From positions 1 through 58,499 of the forward strand of contig JAIXWG010000068.1 of NCBI GenBank assembly GCA_027482245.1: a DNA stretch of 58,499 bases, given 5' to 3'. The translations under genes and the position numbers were made by a program. Positions 1 to 8,138 of this stretch are shown in pieces (the first letter of the stretch is position 1; each line of letters starts with the position of its first letter). A model generated the notes under the pieces. That model worked only from the letters and a program-made list of their open reading frames with translations, had not been told where the DNA came from and searched no databases. The DNA is from Acetobacteraceae bacterium. GTDB taxonomy: Bacteria > Pseudomonadota > Alphaproteobacteria > Acetobacterales > Acetobacteraceae.

Positions 1-1250
1 CCCTGCAGGTCGTCCGCGCCGGCGCCGCCGCTGATCGTGTCCGCCCCCGCGCCGCCCGCCAGGCTGTCATCGCCCACCGTGCCCACCAGCGTCAGGTCGG
101 TTACCGGGGTCGGCGTCGGGCTGGATGTGAGGGGGGATTGCGGCGTCGCCGTCGTGCCGATCTTCAGCCCCGTGGCCGAGACCCAGATGGGCAGGCCCTG
201 GTCGTCATAGATCGCATTGCCGCGCCCCGACCCATCCGCGCCGGCGAGCCGCCCATAGCCATAGCCATAGAACAGCGTGCCACCCGCGGGCACGGGGCCG
301 GAGAAGGTAACGAGCAGCGTATCGCCATCGACCAGCGACGCGGCGCTGCCCCAGACGGTGCCGCCCGCGCCCTGCACGCACCAGCCGAGACCCTTCGCCG
401 CATCCGCATCCAGCGCCTGGAAGCCGGCGGCGTGGTCATGCGCGACGTCGATGCGCAGCTGGTTGGCGCCGACGAGGTCCGCACGGATCACCTGCGGGCC
501 CTTGTCGTCGATGTCGCCACCGGCCTGCGCGACGATGGAGCCTGCCTTGGCGTAGTCCGCCAGGCTTTCCGCGATGCCCCGCGCCGCGCGCGCCACGGTC
601 TGCGCGGCATCGCCCGCATCGATGTGGCCACCGCCATACTCGATCGTGGCGGGATTGCTGTCCCAGTCATCCGTTGTCGCGTTGATGTCCTGCATCCGGG
701 CGACGATGCTGGCATTGAAGGCCGGATCGGCGGCCAACTGCTCCATGCCGCGGCGGATCGCCTGGTGCCCTTCCTCCGTGCCCCAATAGGGCATGGCGGA
801 GACGAAGTTGTAGGAGACGGTGGAAGCGGACTGCCCGAGCGCCGCGCGCACCAGCGCGGCGTCGTAGCGCACGGCGGAAACCCATTGCTCGGTCGTCAGC
901 GATGCATTCGCGCTGTCGTATTCGCTGTGCAGCCACAGCACCGCGGTCGGGTCCGCCTTCTGCGCGGCAGGCAGGGACGCGATCTCGTTCAGCAGCGCCT
1001 GTTCCTGCGACCCCACTTGCCAGCCGGCGCCGTTGGGCTTCAGCCAATCCCCGATCAGCGCGGTGCCGCCGAAGGCGGTGCTGCTGTTCGCGTCGAAGCG
1101 GTCATAGACCAGCGAGACCGTTTCCTTCACGCCATCGAAGCCCAGCAGGCGCTGGACTTCCTGGGTGATGGCGCCGGCGCCCGCCCAGCCGTTGCTCTCC
1201 ATCAGCAGGATCGCGTTGGACTGGCCGCGGACGAGCAGGTTGATGTTCAT
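1..1250 (-). CDS. RTX-repeat protein with N-terminal GQSN (SGNH/SASA-type) esterase-like domain, 3' end off the window
   Basis: Only the first 416 codons are visible; the gene runs off the left edge. The N-terminus reads MNINLLVRGQSNAILLM, and the GQSN block resembles the nucleophile motif of SASA/CE6-type SGNH carbohydrate esterases. A later segment (EYGGGHIDAGDA) could hold the distal His, but this is not certain. After about residue 375 comes a Ser/Thr/Pro linker and then GGxGxD nonapeptides (GGAGADTISGGAGADD), the calcium-binding RTX type. This predicts a protein secreted by a type I system and folded by calcium outside the cell. There is no N-terminal signal peptide, as expected for T1SS cargo. 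The ATG at 1250 is the first in-frame start before the conserved block. The tandem ABC/HlyD exporter near 24-28.8 kb is a candidate exporter (inference). Confidence 0.75.
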   Translation of the reverse strand, partial: MNINLLVRGQSNAILLMESNGWAGAGAITQEVQRLLGFDGVKETVSLVYDRFDANSSTAFGGTALIGDWLKPNGAGWQVGSQEQALLNEIASLPAAQKADPTAVLWLHSEYDSANASLTTEQWVSAVRYDAALVRAALGQSASTVSYNFVSAMPYWGTEEGHQAIRRGMEQLAADPAFNASIVARMQDINATTDDWDSNPATIEYGGGHIDAGDAAQTVARAARGIAESLADYAKAGSIVAQAGGDIDDKGPQVIRADLVGANQLRIDVAHDHAAGFQALDADAAKGLGWCVQGAGGTVWGSAASLVDGDTLLVTFSGPVPAGGTLFYGYGYGRLAGADGSGRGNAIYDDQGLPIWVSATGLKIGTTATPQSPLTSSPTPTPVTDLTLVGTVGDDSLAGGAGADTISGGAGADDLQ

Positions 1251-1334
1251 GGCAGGCTCCCTGGGCCGGATGCAGGGACGCCGCATGAAGGGTGCAGCGC
1301 CAGCGCCTCACGGGAATGAGAGGCACCGCGCTCA

Positions 1335-1363
1335 CGTCTAAGTGTATACTTTAATCACGTCAA
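1335..1363 (-). promoter_or_regulatory. Possible sigma70-type promoter for the RTX/esterase gene
   Basis: On the minus strand TTGACG (1358-1363) is followed after 17 nt by TAGACG (1335-1340), in an AT-rich pocket immediately after the treS stop. The -35 match is good and the -10 match is weak. It lies about 85 nt upstream of the RTX gene start. Confidence 0.3.
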
Positions 1364-1365
1364 GG

Positions 1366-4300
1366 TTACTCTTCCCGCCCTGGTTGCACAGCCTCCGCCG
1401 AGGGCACCAGCCGATCGAGCACCGCCGCGAGCCCCAGCACGGGCACCGGCAGCCAGGCCGGGCGATTGGCCAGTTCATAGCCAACCTCGTAGGCCGCCTT
1501 CTCCACCAGGAAGAGGTCGAGCACCGTCGCCGCCCCGGAGGGCGCCGGCCCGGCCTCCGCCTCCCACGCCGCGCGATAGGCGGCGAGGAAGGCGGTCTCC
1601 GCCGCGGCCCGCCAGCGGGTGATCAGCGCCTGGCGCCGGGTGGAGGAAGCGGCGGTCGCGGTGCCGCTTTCCTCCGTCGCGGCCGCCACCGCCGCGGCGT
1701 AGTCCAGGCTGCGCAGCAGGCCGGCCACATCCCGCCAGGGGCTGGACTTGGCTCGCCGCGCGGCCAGCGGCCGGGCGGGCTCGCCCTCGAAGTCCAGGAT
1801 CACCGCGTCGCCGGTGGCGACCAGGACCTGGCCCAGGTGGAAGTCGCCATGGCAGCGCGTGGCCGAGAGCCCGGCCGGATCAGGGCGGAGCGCGCCGATC
1901 GCCTTCACCAGCCGGGCGCGGTCCGCCACCAGGCGCCGCGCGGCATCCGCCGCCGGGCCGGGGGGCAGCAGGCCCGGGCGATCCAGCCGGCGGAGCGCGC
2001 GGTCGAGCCCCGCGGCGGCCTCCGCCGCCCAGCCCCGCGCGATGGCGTCGTCCACCTCCACCGGCGCGAAGTCGGCATCCTCCGACGGTCGCGCCAGCAC
2101 CAGGTGCAGCTGCGCCAGGCGGCGGCCGATGGCTTCCGCGACGGGCAGGTAGCCCGCCAGCGGATCCTCCGGCTCGGCCTCCGTCAGCGCGGCGTCGTCC
2201 ACGCTGCGGGCCAGCCAGTCCAGCGTCCAGGCCCAGGCATCGCCCTGGTTGCGCGCGAAGGCCTGCAGCAGCATCAGCGTGTGCGGCGTGCCGTCCGGCG
2301 CAACGCGCACCACCTCCCCCAGCAGCGCGGGCGTGCCGGGATAGGCGGCGTCCGTCAGGTGGCGCGCCATCTCCGCTTCCGGGTGCAGGCCGGGCTGCAC
2401 GCGGCGCAGCAGCTTCAGCACCACGGCCTCCCCCAGGATGACCGTGGTGTTGGACTGCTCGACGCCGAGCCGCCGCACCTCCGGCGCTTCGGGCAGCACC
2501 AGGTCGGCCAGGGCGGGGGTCGCCCGGAACTGCACCTCCCCCTCCGGCGTCGCCAGGATCCGTCCCGCCTGGCAGGCGGCGAGCACGGCGCGCGCGAAGC
2601 CATCGGTCGCGACGGCATCGGTCAGCAGGCCGATGCGCGACCCGTGCCGCAGCCGCGCGAGCGCCAGCTGGCCCGCGGGCTTCGCGGCCTCCTCCTCCCC
2701 GATCCGGGCCAACGGCAGGGCCCAGCCCTCGCCGGCGGCCTCGACCTCCGCCAGCATGATCGGCTCCGGCCCGGTCTGGAGCGGCACGGCATAGGCGAAG
2801 CGGGGGGCGAGGCCCGCTGCCGGCGCGTCCTTCGACCCGAACCAGCGGCGGCGCGGCAGCCAGGCAGGCAGCACCTCCCGCTCCAGCACCTGCCGCGCTT
2901 CCCCGGGCAGCCAGTCCCCGCCCGGGCGGCCGACCAGGGTGCGGAGTTCCGGCAGCGGCTCCGGCGGCGGCACGTGCCAGGCCGGCAGCGCGGCGCCTTC
3001 CGCCAGCAGGAACCAGTGGAAGGAATAGGGCGGCAGCGTCAGCTGGTAGGGCAGCGGGCCGATGGGCGGAAAGGGCGTGCCGCCCAGCATCTCCACCGGC
3101 ACGCGGCCGAGATGCGCCGAGAGGTCGAGCTCCACCGCCTGCGCGGCGCGGGAGAGGTTGAAGACGCAGAGCGCCGCCTCCCCGTCAAATTCGCGAAGAT
3201 AGGCAAGGATCTTGCGGTTGCCGGGGTAGAGCAGCCGCATGACGCCGCGGCCGAAGGCGCGGGTGCGACGGCGAACGGCCAGCATCCGCCGCGTCCAGTT
3301 CAGCAGGCTGTGGCTGTCCCGCGCCTGCGTCTCCACATTCACGGCCTGGAAGCCGTAGGTCGCGTCCTGGATGACGGGCAGGACCAGCGCCGCGGGATCG
3401 GCGCGGCTGAAGCCGCCATTGCGGTCGGGCGACCACTGCATGGGCGTGCGCACGCCGTCACGGTCCCGCAGATAGACGTTGTCGCCCATCCCGATCTCGT
3501 CGCCGTAGTAGATGACGGGCGTGCCGGGCATGGACAGCAGCAGCCCGTTCATCAGCTCGATCCGCCGGCGGTCGCGCTCCATCAGCGGCGCCAGGCGACG
3601 GCGGATGCCGAGGTTGATGCGCGCGCGGCGATCCGCGGCATAGACGGACCAGAGCGTGTCGCGCTCCGCATCCGTCACCATCTCCAGCGTAAGCTCGTCA
3701 TGGTTCCGCAGGAACACGGCCCACTGGCAGCCATCGGGGATGTCGGGCGTCTGGCGCAGGATGTCGGTGATGGGGAAGCGGTCTTCCTGCGCGACGCCCA
3801 TGTACATCCGTGGCATCAGCGGGAAGTGGAAGCACATGTGGCATTCGTCGCCGGCGCCGAAATAGGCCTGGACGTCCTCCGGCCACTGGTTCGCCTCCGC
3901 CAGCAGCATCCGGTTGGGGTAGTCGGCGTCGAGCGCCGCGCGGATGCGCTTCAGGATGTCATGCGTCTCGGGCAGGTTCTCGTTGTTCGTGCCGTCGCGC
4001 TCCACCAGGTAGGGCACGGCATCGAGGCGCAGGCCATCCACGCCGAGGTCGAGCCAGAAGCGCATGACGCGCAGCACCGCTTCCAGCACGCGGGGGTTGT
4101 CGAAGTTGAGGTCGGGCTGGTGGCTGTAGAAGCGGTGCCAGAAATAGGCCTTGGCGACGGGGTCCCAGGTCCAGTTCGACTTCTCGGTGTCGAGGAAGAT
4201 GATGCGCGTGCCGTCGTAGCGCTTGTCGTCGTCCGACCAGACATAGAAGTCCCGCTGCCAGGATCCCGGCGGTGACCGGCGCGCGCGGCGGAACCAGGGA

Positions 4301-4662
4301 TGCTCGTCGCTGGTGTGGTTGATGACGAGCTCGGTGATCACCTTCAGCCCGCGGGCATGCGCTTCGCGGATCAGCCGCTTGAAATCGGCCAGCGTCCCGT
4401 AGTCCGGATGGACGGCGCGGTAGTCGCTGATGTCGTAGCCGTCGTCGCGGCGTGGCGACGGGTAGAAGGGCAGCAGCCAGATGGCGTCCACGCCGAGCCC
4501 GGCGGCGTGGTCCAGCCGCGCGATCAGGCCGGCGAAATCCCCGATGCCGTCGTCATTCCCGTCCATGAAGGATTTCGGGTGCAGCTGGTAGATGACGGCG
4601 TCGCGCCACCAGAAGGGCTCGCGCGCCGTATCCCCATCCTGCTTCCTGCGTCGACCCGGCAT
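1366..4662 (-). CDS. treS: Trehalose synthase (maltose alpha-D-glucosyltransferase) fused to maltokinase
   Basis: This 1098-residue two-domain protein starts with a GH13 TreS domain (about 1-540): WWRDAVIYQLHPKSF start, nucleophile region DGLRLDAVPYL, acid/base region LLAEANQWPED and FLRNHDE. A Mak/Pep2-like kinase domain follows (about 620-1098) with RCHGDFHLGQ and the metal-binding DFEGEP. TreS interconverts maltose and trehalose, and maltokinase makes maltose-1-phosphate from ATP and maltose, normally the substrate of GlgE. No glgE or glgB is visible here. The ATG at 4662 has GGGGGA five bases upstream. A TTG 30 bases further upstream overlaps the -10 of the EcfG-type promoter, so it is unlikely. 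Trehalose genes are frequent general-stress targets, which fits that promoter. Confidence 0.93.
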   Translation of the reverse strand: MPGRRRKQDGDTAREPFWWRDAVIYQLHPKSFMDGNDDGIGDFAGLIARLDHAAGLGVDAIWLLPFYPSPRRDDGYDISDYRAVHPDYGTLADFKRLIREAHARGLKVITELVINHTSDEHPWFRRARRSPPGSWQRDFYVWSDDDKRYDGTRIIFLDTEKSNWTWDPVAKAYFWHRFYSHQPDLNFDNPRVLEAVLRVMRFWLDLGVDGLRLDAVPYLVERDGTNNENLPETHDILKRIRAALDADYPNRMLLAEANQWPEDVQAYFGAGDECHMCFHFPLMPRMYMGVAQEDRFPITDILRQTPDIPDGCQWAVFLRNHDELTLEMVTDAERDTLWSVYAADRRARINLGIRRRLAPLMERDRRRIELMNGLLLSMPGTPVIYYGDEIGMGDNVYLRDRDGVRTPMQWSPDRNGGFSRADPAALVLPVIQDATYGFQAVNVETQARDSHSLLNWTRRMLAVRRRTRAFGRGVMRLLYPGNRKILAYLREFDGEAALCVFNLSRAAQAVELDLSAHLGRVPVEMLGGTPFPPIGPLPYQLTLPPYSFHWFLLAEGAALPAWHVPPPEPLPELRTLVGRPGGDWLPGEARQVLEREVLPAWLPRRRWFGSKDAPAAGLAPRFAYAVPLQTGPEPIMLAEVEAAGEGWALPLARIGEEEAAKPAGQLALARLRHGSRIGLLTDAVATDGFARAVLAACQAGRILATPEGEVQFRATPALADLVLPEAPEVRRLGVEQSNTTVILGEAVVLKLLRRVQPGLHPEAEMARHLTDAAYPGTPALLGEVVRVAPDGTPHTLMLLQAFARNQGDAWAWTLDWLARSVDDAALTEAEPEDPLAGYLPVAEAIGRRLAQLHLVLARPSEDADFAPVEVDDAIARGWAAEAAAGLDRALRRLDRPGLLPPGPAADAARRLVADRARLVKAIGALRPDPAGLSATRCHGDFHLGQVLVATGDAVILDFEGEPARPLAARRAKSSPWRDVAGLLRSLDYAAAVAAATEESGTATAASSTRRQALITRWRAAAETAFLAAYRAAWEAEAGPAPSGAATVLDLFLVEKAAYEVGYELANRPAWLPVPVLGLAAVLDRLVPSAEAVQPGREE

Positions 4663-4690
4663 CCAGATCCCCCTTCGGTCCGGGTGGGGC

Positions 4691-4715
4691 AACGCCCCGG
4701 GGCGCGCGCCGTTCC
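4691..4715 (-). promoter_or_regulatory. Sigma-EcfG (general stress response) promoter of treS
   Basis: On the minus strand GGAAC (4711-4715) is separated by exactly 16 nt from CGTT (4691-4694). This matches the GGAAC-N16/17-CGTT consensus of alphaproteobacterial EcfG promoters with no mismatch. The -10 lies 28 nt before the treS ATG, leaving a short leader with the Shine-Dalgarno. Confidence 0.7.
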
Positions 4716-4787
4716 GGTTGCAGGCGGGAAGGACGGCCCCGGCGGGGCAGACATCATCGACGGCGATATCGCCAGGATGTTAGCGGC

Positions 4788-4927
4788 TTTGTCGCCGACG
4801 GGGCCGATTGTCGTCGCCGGCCCCGATTCAGGCGCCCTGCGGGCCGCTTTGTCGCCGGCGGCGCCCTGACCTGCCCCTTTGTCGTCGAGCCCAGCGCCAG
4901 GCCGCGGCGAAACCGCCGGCTTTGTCG
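4788..4927. repeat. Cluster of four TTTGTCG direct repeats upstream of treS
   Basis: TTTGTCG occurs at 4788-4794, 4848-4854, 4878-4884 and 4921-4927, with a near copy (ATTGTCG) at 4807-4813. All have the same orientation; as read towards treS they are CGACAAA. Start-to-start spacings are 60, 30 and 43 bp. They sit 73-212 bp upstream of the EcfG-type -35 of treS in DNA with no convincing gene. They could be binding sites for an activator or repressor. Confidence 0.45.
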
Positions 4928-4957
4928 TGCCACGTCGCCGGGAAGGCGACGCGGCAC
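4927..4957. terminator. Strong stem-loop downstream of the response regulator gene
   Basis: A 13-bp stem (4927-4939 with 4945-4957, one mismatch) encloses a 5-nt loop, 43 bp beyond the stop of the minus-strand response regulator. There is no T-tract on either side, so it may be a Rho-assisted terminator or a 3' end stabiliser rather than a classical intrinsic terminator. Confidence 0.4.
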
Positions 4958-4999
4958 AACCCGAGGGCGCCCCTCAAACTATTGAGACACCGCGAAAAA

Positions 5000-5824
5000 T
5001 CAGGAATTCGGGAAGCCGATGAAGACGTAGCCGACCTGACGAATCGTGACGATGCAGCGTTCCCCCAGCTCCGGCGCCAGCTTCTGGCGCAGGTGGAGCA
5101 CGGCATTGTCCACCGCACGGTCGCCTGGCCGCCAGGGGCGGCGGAAGACCAGCTGGGTCAGGGCCTCCCGCGTCTGCACCTCCCCGGGCTGGGCGGCCAT
5201 CATCGCCAGCAGGTCGAACTCCGCCGTCGTCAGCTCCAGCACGCTGCCATCCGGCCGCAGCAGGCGCCGCTCCACGGGCTGCAGGCGCCAGCGGTCCCGC
5301 CGCGGCGCCGGTGCGGCGGCATTGCCGGGGCGGCGGATGCGGGCGCGCAGGCGCGCCACGAGTTCACGGCCCGACACCGGCTTCACGAGGAAGTCATCGG
5401 CGCCGAGTTCGAGGCCCAGCACGCGATCCGTCTCCTCCCGGTTGCCGGTGACGATCAGGATCGGCGCATCGGTGCGTGCGCGCAGTTCGGGCAGGTGCGG
5501 CAGCGTGTCCACCGGGCCCAGGCGCTGGTCCAGGATGATCGCGTCCGGCCGCTGCGTGTCGAGGATGGCGAGCGCCGCGGTGAAGGAATTGGCGACCAGC
5601 GTCCGCAGCCCGTAGCGCTGCAGATAGGCCGCCATCTCGTCCGTCAGTTCGCGTTCGTCATCGGCCAGCAGCACGAGCGGCGTCAGCGCCGCGCCCGACG
5701 CCTCCGTCGCGGCCGGTGCCGCATCGGCGATGCCCGCCTGACGGGCATCGGTGATGCCGGCCTGGCGCTCCGCGAAGCCCCGCGCCGCGCCGTCACGCCG
5801 TGGATCCGCCGTCCGCGATGTCAT
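5000..5824 (-). CDS. OmpR/PhoB-family response regulator
   Basis: This 274-residue protein has a receiver domain (LVLLADDERE acidic pocket, phospho-acceptor Asp in AIILDQRLGP, conserved Lys in DDFLVKPVSG) and a C-terminal winged helix (ELTTAEFDLLAMMA, then RAVDNAVLHLRQKL and IRQVGYVF). The ATG at 5824 has GGGGAG seven bases upstream and is preferred to a TTG at 5878. Even so, about 45 low-complexity residues precede the receiver, with a short ARQAGIADA/ERQAGITDA repetition. No cognate kinase is adjacent; the divergent neighbour is another receiver protein. It probably regulates transcription, with unknown targets. Confidence 0.9.
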   Translation of the reverse strand: MTSRTADPRRDGAARGFAERQAGITDARQAGIADAAPAATEASGAALTPLVLLADDERELTDEMAAYLQRYGLRTLVANSFTAALAILDTQRPDAIILDQRLGPVDTLPHLPELRARTDAPILIVTGNREETDRVLGLELGADDFLVKPVSGRELVARLRARIRRPGNAAAPAPRRDRWRLQPVERRLLRPDGSVLELTTAEFDLLAMMAAQPGEVQTREALTQLVFRRPWRPGDRAVDNAVLHLRQKLAPELGERCIVTIRQVGYVFIGFPNS

Positions 5825-6058
5825 CCTTCGTCTCCCCAGACGCAGGATGTCTCCGCTGATGGAGACCCTCCTCGACAATGGTGTCTAGCGGAAGACGCCG
5901 AATGACGTCGAGAGTCCGTCTCAGTCAGTGGGAGAATAGTTAACACGAAAGGCGACAACACGACGACGCGTCCCCGTCTCATTCATCGGTCCGACACCAC
6001 GGGGCGGCGCCGGACCAGCGGCCTCCGCCCTCCACCGGATGAAGGATGGAACCGCATC
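5825..6058. promoter_or_regulatory. Divergent intergenic region between two response-regulator genes
   Basis: This 234-bp stretch contains no convincing gene and must carry the promoters of both flanking, divergent regulators. A locally AT-richer patch (about 5930-5955, containing GTTAAC) is the likeliest core. No clear EcfG or sigma54 match was seen. Confidence 0.4.
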
Positions 6059-7177
6059 ATGACTCTACCGATCGGCAACGGCATTGCGCGTGACCACCGT
6101 GGCGTCGCGGCCGGCCTGCCCTTCCCCTTCACCACCGCGATGCCGGACTCGCTCTCCATCCTCGTCGTCGATGACGAGGCGGAGGTGCTGGAGGAACTGA
6201 CGCTCGCGCTCGGGCGGCGGGGGCTGTCGGTGCTGTCGGCGGGTTCGGCGCGGATGGCACTGGCGCTGCTGGCCAGCCGGCCGGATGTGGGCGCGCTGAT
6301 CACGGATATCCGCATGCCGGGGATGGATGGCATCGCGCTGGCGGAAGCCGCGCTGGCCGGGCGGCGGGAGGCGGATGCGCTGGAGGTGCTGCTGGTGACG
6401 GGCTACGCCTCCGTCGGGCAGGGCCTGGCGGCCAGCCGCGTCGGTGCCTTCGGCGTGCTGCACAAGCCGATGCGCGGCGCCGACCTGGCCCGCATGGCGG
6501 CGGAGGCGCTGGCCAGCGCCGCGGCACGCCGCGCCGCCTGGCAGCCGGTGGCGCCGCCTCACCACATGGCTTCCGCCGAGCCGATGGGCCTGCCCCTGAT
6601 CTCCCTGGCGGCGCGGGAGGCGTCCTGGACCCATGCCGATGTCGCCAGCAGGCCGTTCGAACGCCGGGCGGTGCCGCGCCTTGCCGATGAAGGGCGGGAG
6701 CAGGAGTGCCTGGCGGAGGGCCTGGCCGATGAACTGGCGGATGCGCGGGCGCTGGAGGATGGGCTGGCCCTGACGCAGTCCGCGCCGGTTTCCGCCCATG
6801 CGCTGATGGGCCAGGTCGCGGCGCGGCTGCGGGCGCTCGGCGCGCGCTGCTCCCGCCGCATCACGCTGCAGCCGGATGCGGACCCCGCCTTCGAGATCGA
6901 CAATGCCCGGCTGCTGCGCGCGATCGACCTGCTGGGCCGCCGCGCCTTCGGCGGGCATCCCGGCGGCGCGGAACTCTCGCTGGATGCCGGGGCCGGCCAG
7001 GCGCGGCTCGACCTGCTGCTGCGGCCCGAGGGGGCGGTGGAGGCGGAGCCGCGGCCGGAACGCGACCTGACCCTGACCGTGGCGCGGCGCCTGGTGGCCG
7101 CGCTGGGCGGGCGGCTCGATGCCTGGAGCATGCCGACGGGGGGGCTGCGGGTGCGCATCCTGCTCCCCGCCGAATAG
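6059..7177 (+). CDS. Receiver-domain protein with degenerate histidine-kinase-like C-terminal module
   Basis: A receiver domain (residues 31-150) has acidic pocket VVDDE, phospho-acceptor Asp83 in ITDIRMPGMDG and conserved Lys136 in HKPMRG. A variable linker follows, then a module (about 255-371) with the layout of a kinase dimerisation/ATPase segment: NARLLRAIDLLGRRA near the N-box position and LTVARRLVAALGGRLDAW ending in GGLRVRILLP. I see no phosphorylatable His with its motif and no G1/G2 ATP-lid glycines, so kinase activity is unlikely. The module is clearly related to that of the next gene (7253-8083). The ATG at 6059 follows AAGGA; an ATG 27 codons later is an alternative without a Shine-Dalgarno. 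Confidence 0.75.
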   Translation: MTLPIGNGIARDHRGVAAGLPFPFTTAMPDSLSILVVDDEAEVLEELTLALGRRGLSVLSAGSARMALALLASRPDVGALITDIRMPGMDGIALAEAALAGRREADALEVLLVTGYASVGQGLAASRVGAFGVLHKPMRGADLARMAAEALASAAARRAAWQPVAPPHHMASAEPMGLPLISLAAREASWTHADVASRPFERRAVPRLADEGREQECLAEGLADELADARALEDGLALTQSAPVSAHALMGQVAARLRALGARCSRRITLQPDADPAFEIDNARLLRAIDLLGRRAFGGHPGGAELSLDAGAGQARLDLLLRPEGAVEAEPRPERDLTLTVARRLVAALGGRLDAWSMPTGGLRVRILLPAE

Positions 7178-7252
7178 CCCGCCCGCGCGCCCGCCGCGGA
7201 CGCGGCCGGCCACCCATCACCACACCGCCGATGACGACGAGGGAGAACACCC

Positions 7253-8083
7253 ATGTTCGCCGACGCCCTTTCCATGCCTGGCGCCATGCCAGCCCTGATG
7301 CCCGCCCCGCACGCGCCCCTGCCGCAGCCCGGCCCGCTGCCGGAAGCGCTTCGCCAGCCGCTGCCGTCCTGGCGCCCGCCGCATGGCCGCCGCCGGTCCG
7401 ATGCCCCCCGCCAGGGCTGGGCGGAGCCCGCGCCCGGTGACCGCCGCGTCCAGCTGCCGATGCCGCGCGCCGGATCGGAAACCGGCCTGCAGGCCATGAT
7501 GCAGCGCCTGCGCGGCGAGATGTCCGCCGTGCTGGACGCCGCGGGGCGGGAGGAAGCGGCGCCGATCACCCTGACGGCGTGGGACGCGGAGCCGCCGCTG
7601 CCGAGCCTGTTCTCCCTGGTCGAGAATCTGCTCGGCGCCGCCGTCGGCGCGGCGGCGGATACCCCGCCCGGCGTGGCGCCGGGACTGGTGCGCATCCTGG
7701 CCTGGGACGTGGTGGCGACGCTCGCCGAACAGGGCATCCGCTGCGGCCTGCGCAACCTGGCGCCGGCGGAGCGCACCTGCCTCGTGGACACCGCGCGGCT
7801 GCTGCGGGCGATGGAACTGCTGGCCCTGCACGGCCAGGCGAACTGCGCCGGCCCCGCCCGGGCGGAGCTGTCGGTGACGGTGGACCAGGGCGACACGGTG
7901 ATGGACCTCGTCGTGCAGCGCGTCTCCGTCGGCACCCTGGAACCGGGGGCGCGATCGCGCCTGGTGCGCGAACTGCCGATGGCGATCGCCCGTCGCCTCG
8001 TCCAGGCGCAGGGCCACCGGATCGACATCTGGGCCCCGCCCGGCACCGGGCTCCGCGCCCGCATCGCCCTCCGCAGCGCCTGA
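7253..8083 (+). CDS. Uncharacterised protein, stand-alone relative of the degenerate kinase-like module
   Basis: I cannot assign a named family to this 276-residue protein. Residues 1-75 are Pro/Ala-rich and low-complexity. The C-terminal 130 residues match the end of the preceding receiver protein: TARLLRAMELL corresponds to NARLLRAIDLL, AELSV to AELSL, and ARRLVQAQGHRIDIWAPP to ARRLVAALGGRLDAWSMP, both ending GLRxRIxL. No receiver, no His-box and no ATP-binding glycines are visible. Being next door and co-oriented, it may be a binding partner or competitor of that protein. The start ATG lies 75 bp after the previous gene, with GAGGGAG eight bases upstream. Confidence 0.65.
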   Translation: MFADALSMPGAMPALMPAPHAPLPQPGPLPEALRQPLPSWRPPHGRRRSDAPRQGWAEPAPGDRRVQLPMPRAGSETGLQAMMQRLRGEMSAVLDAAGREEAAPITLTAWDAEPPLPSLFSLVENLLGAAVGAAADTPPGVAPGLVRILAWDVVATLAEQGIRCGLRNLAPAERTCLVDTARLLRAMELLALHGQANCAGPARAELSVTVDQGDTVMDLVVQRVSVGTLEPGARSRLVRELPMAIARRLVQAQGHRIDIWAPPGTGLRARIALRSA

Positions 8084-8138
8084 CCCGCGCGCGCCCTTCC
8101 GCAACGCACCGCCCCAAGCCTTCCAGAGGATTCCCGCC

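Noticed and set aside
1342..4275. 977-codon open frame on the plus strand
   Set aside because: It lies fully antisense to treS, is made of Arg/Gly/His/Gln-rich low-information sequence, and reflects the high G+C rather than a gene.
4690..4692. TTG as start of treS
   Set aside because: It overlaps the -10 of the EcfG-type promoter and lacks a Shine-Dalgarno, whereas ATG 4662 has GGGGGA.
4808..5905. 365-codon open frame on the plus strand across the treS upstream region
   Set aside because: It is antisense to the OmpR-type regulator over most of its length, and its first part is low-complexity; no Shine-Dalgarno or family match.
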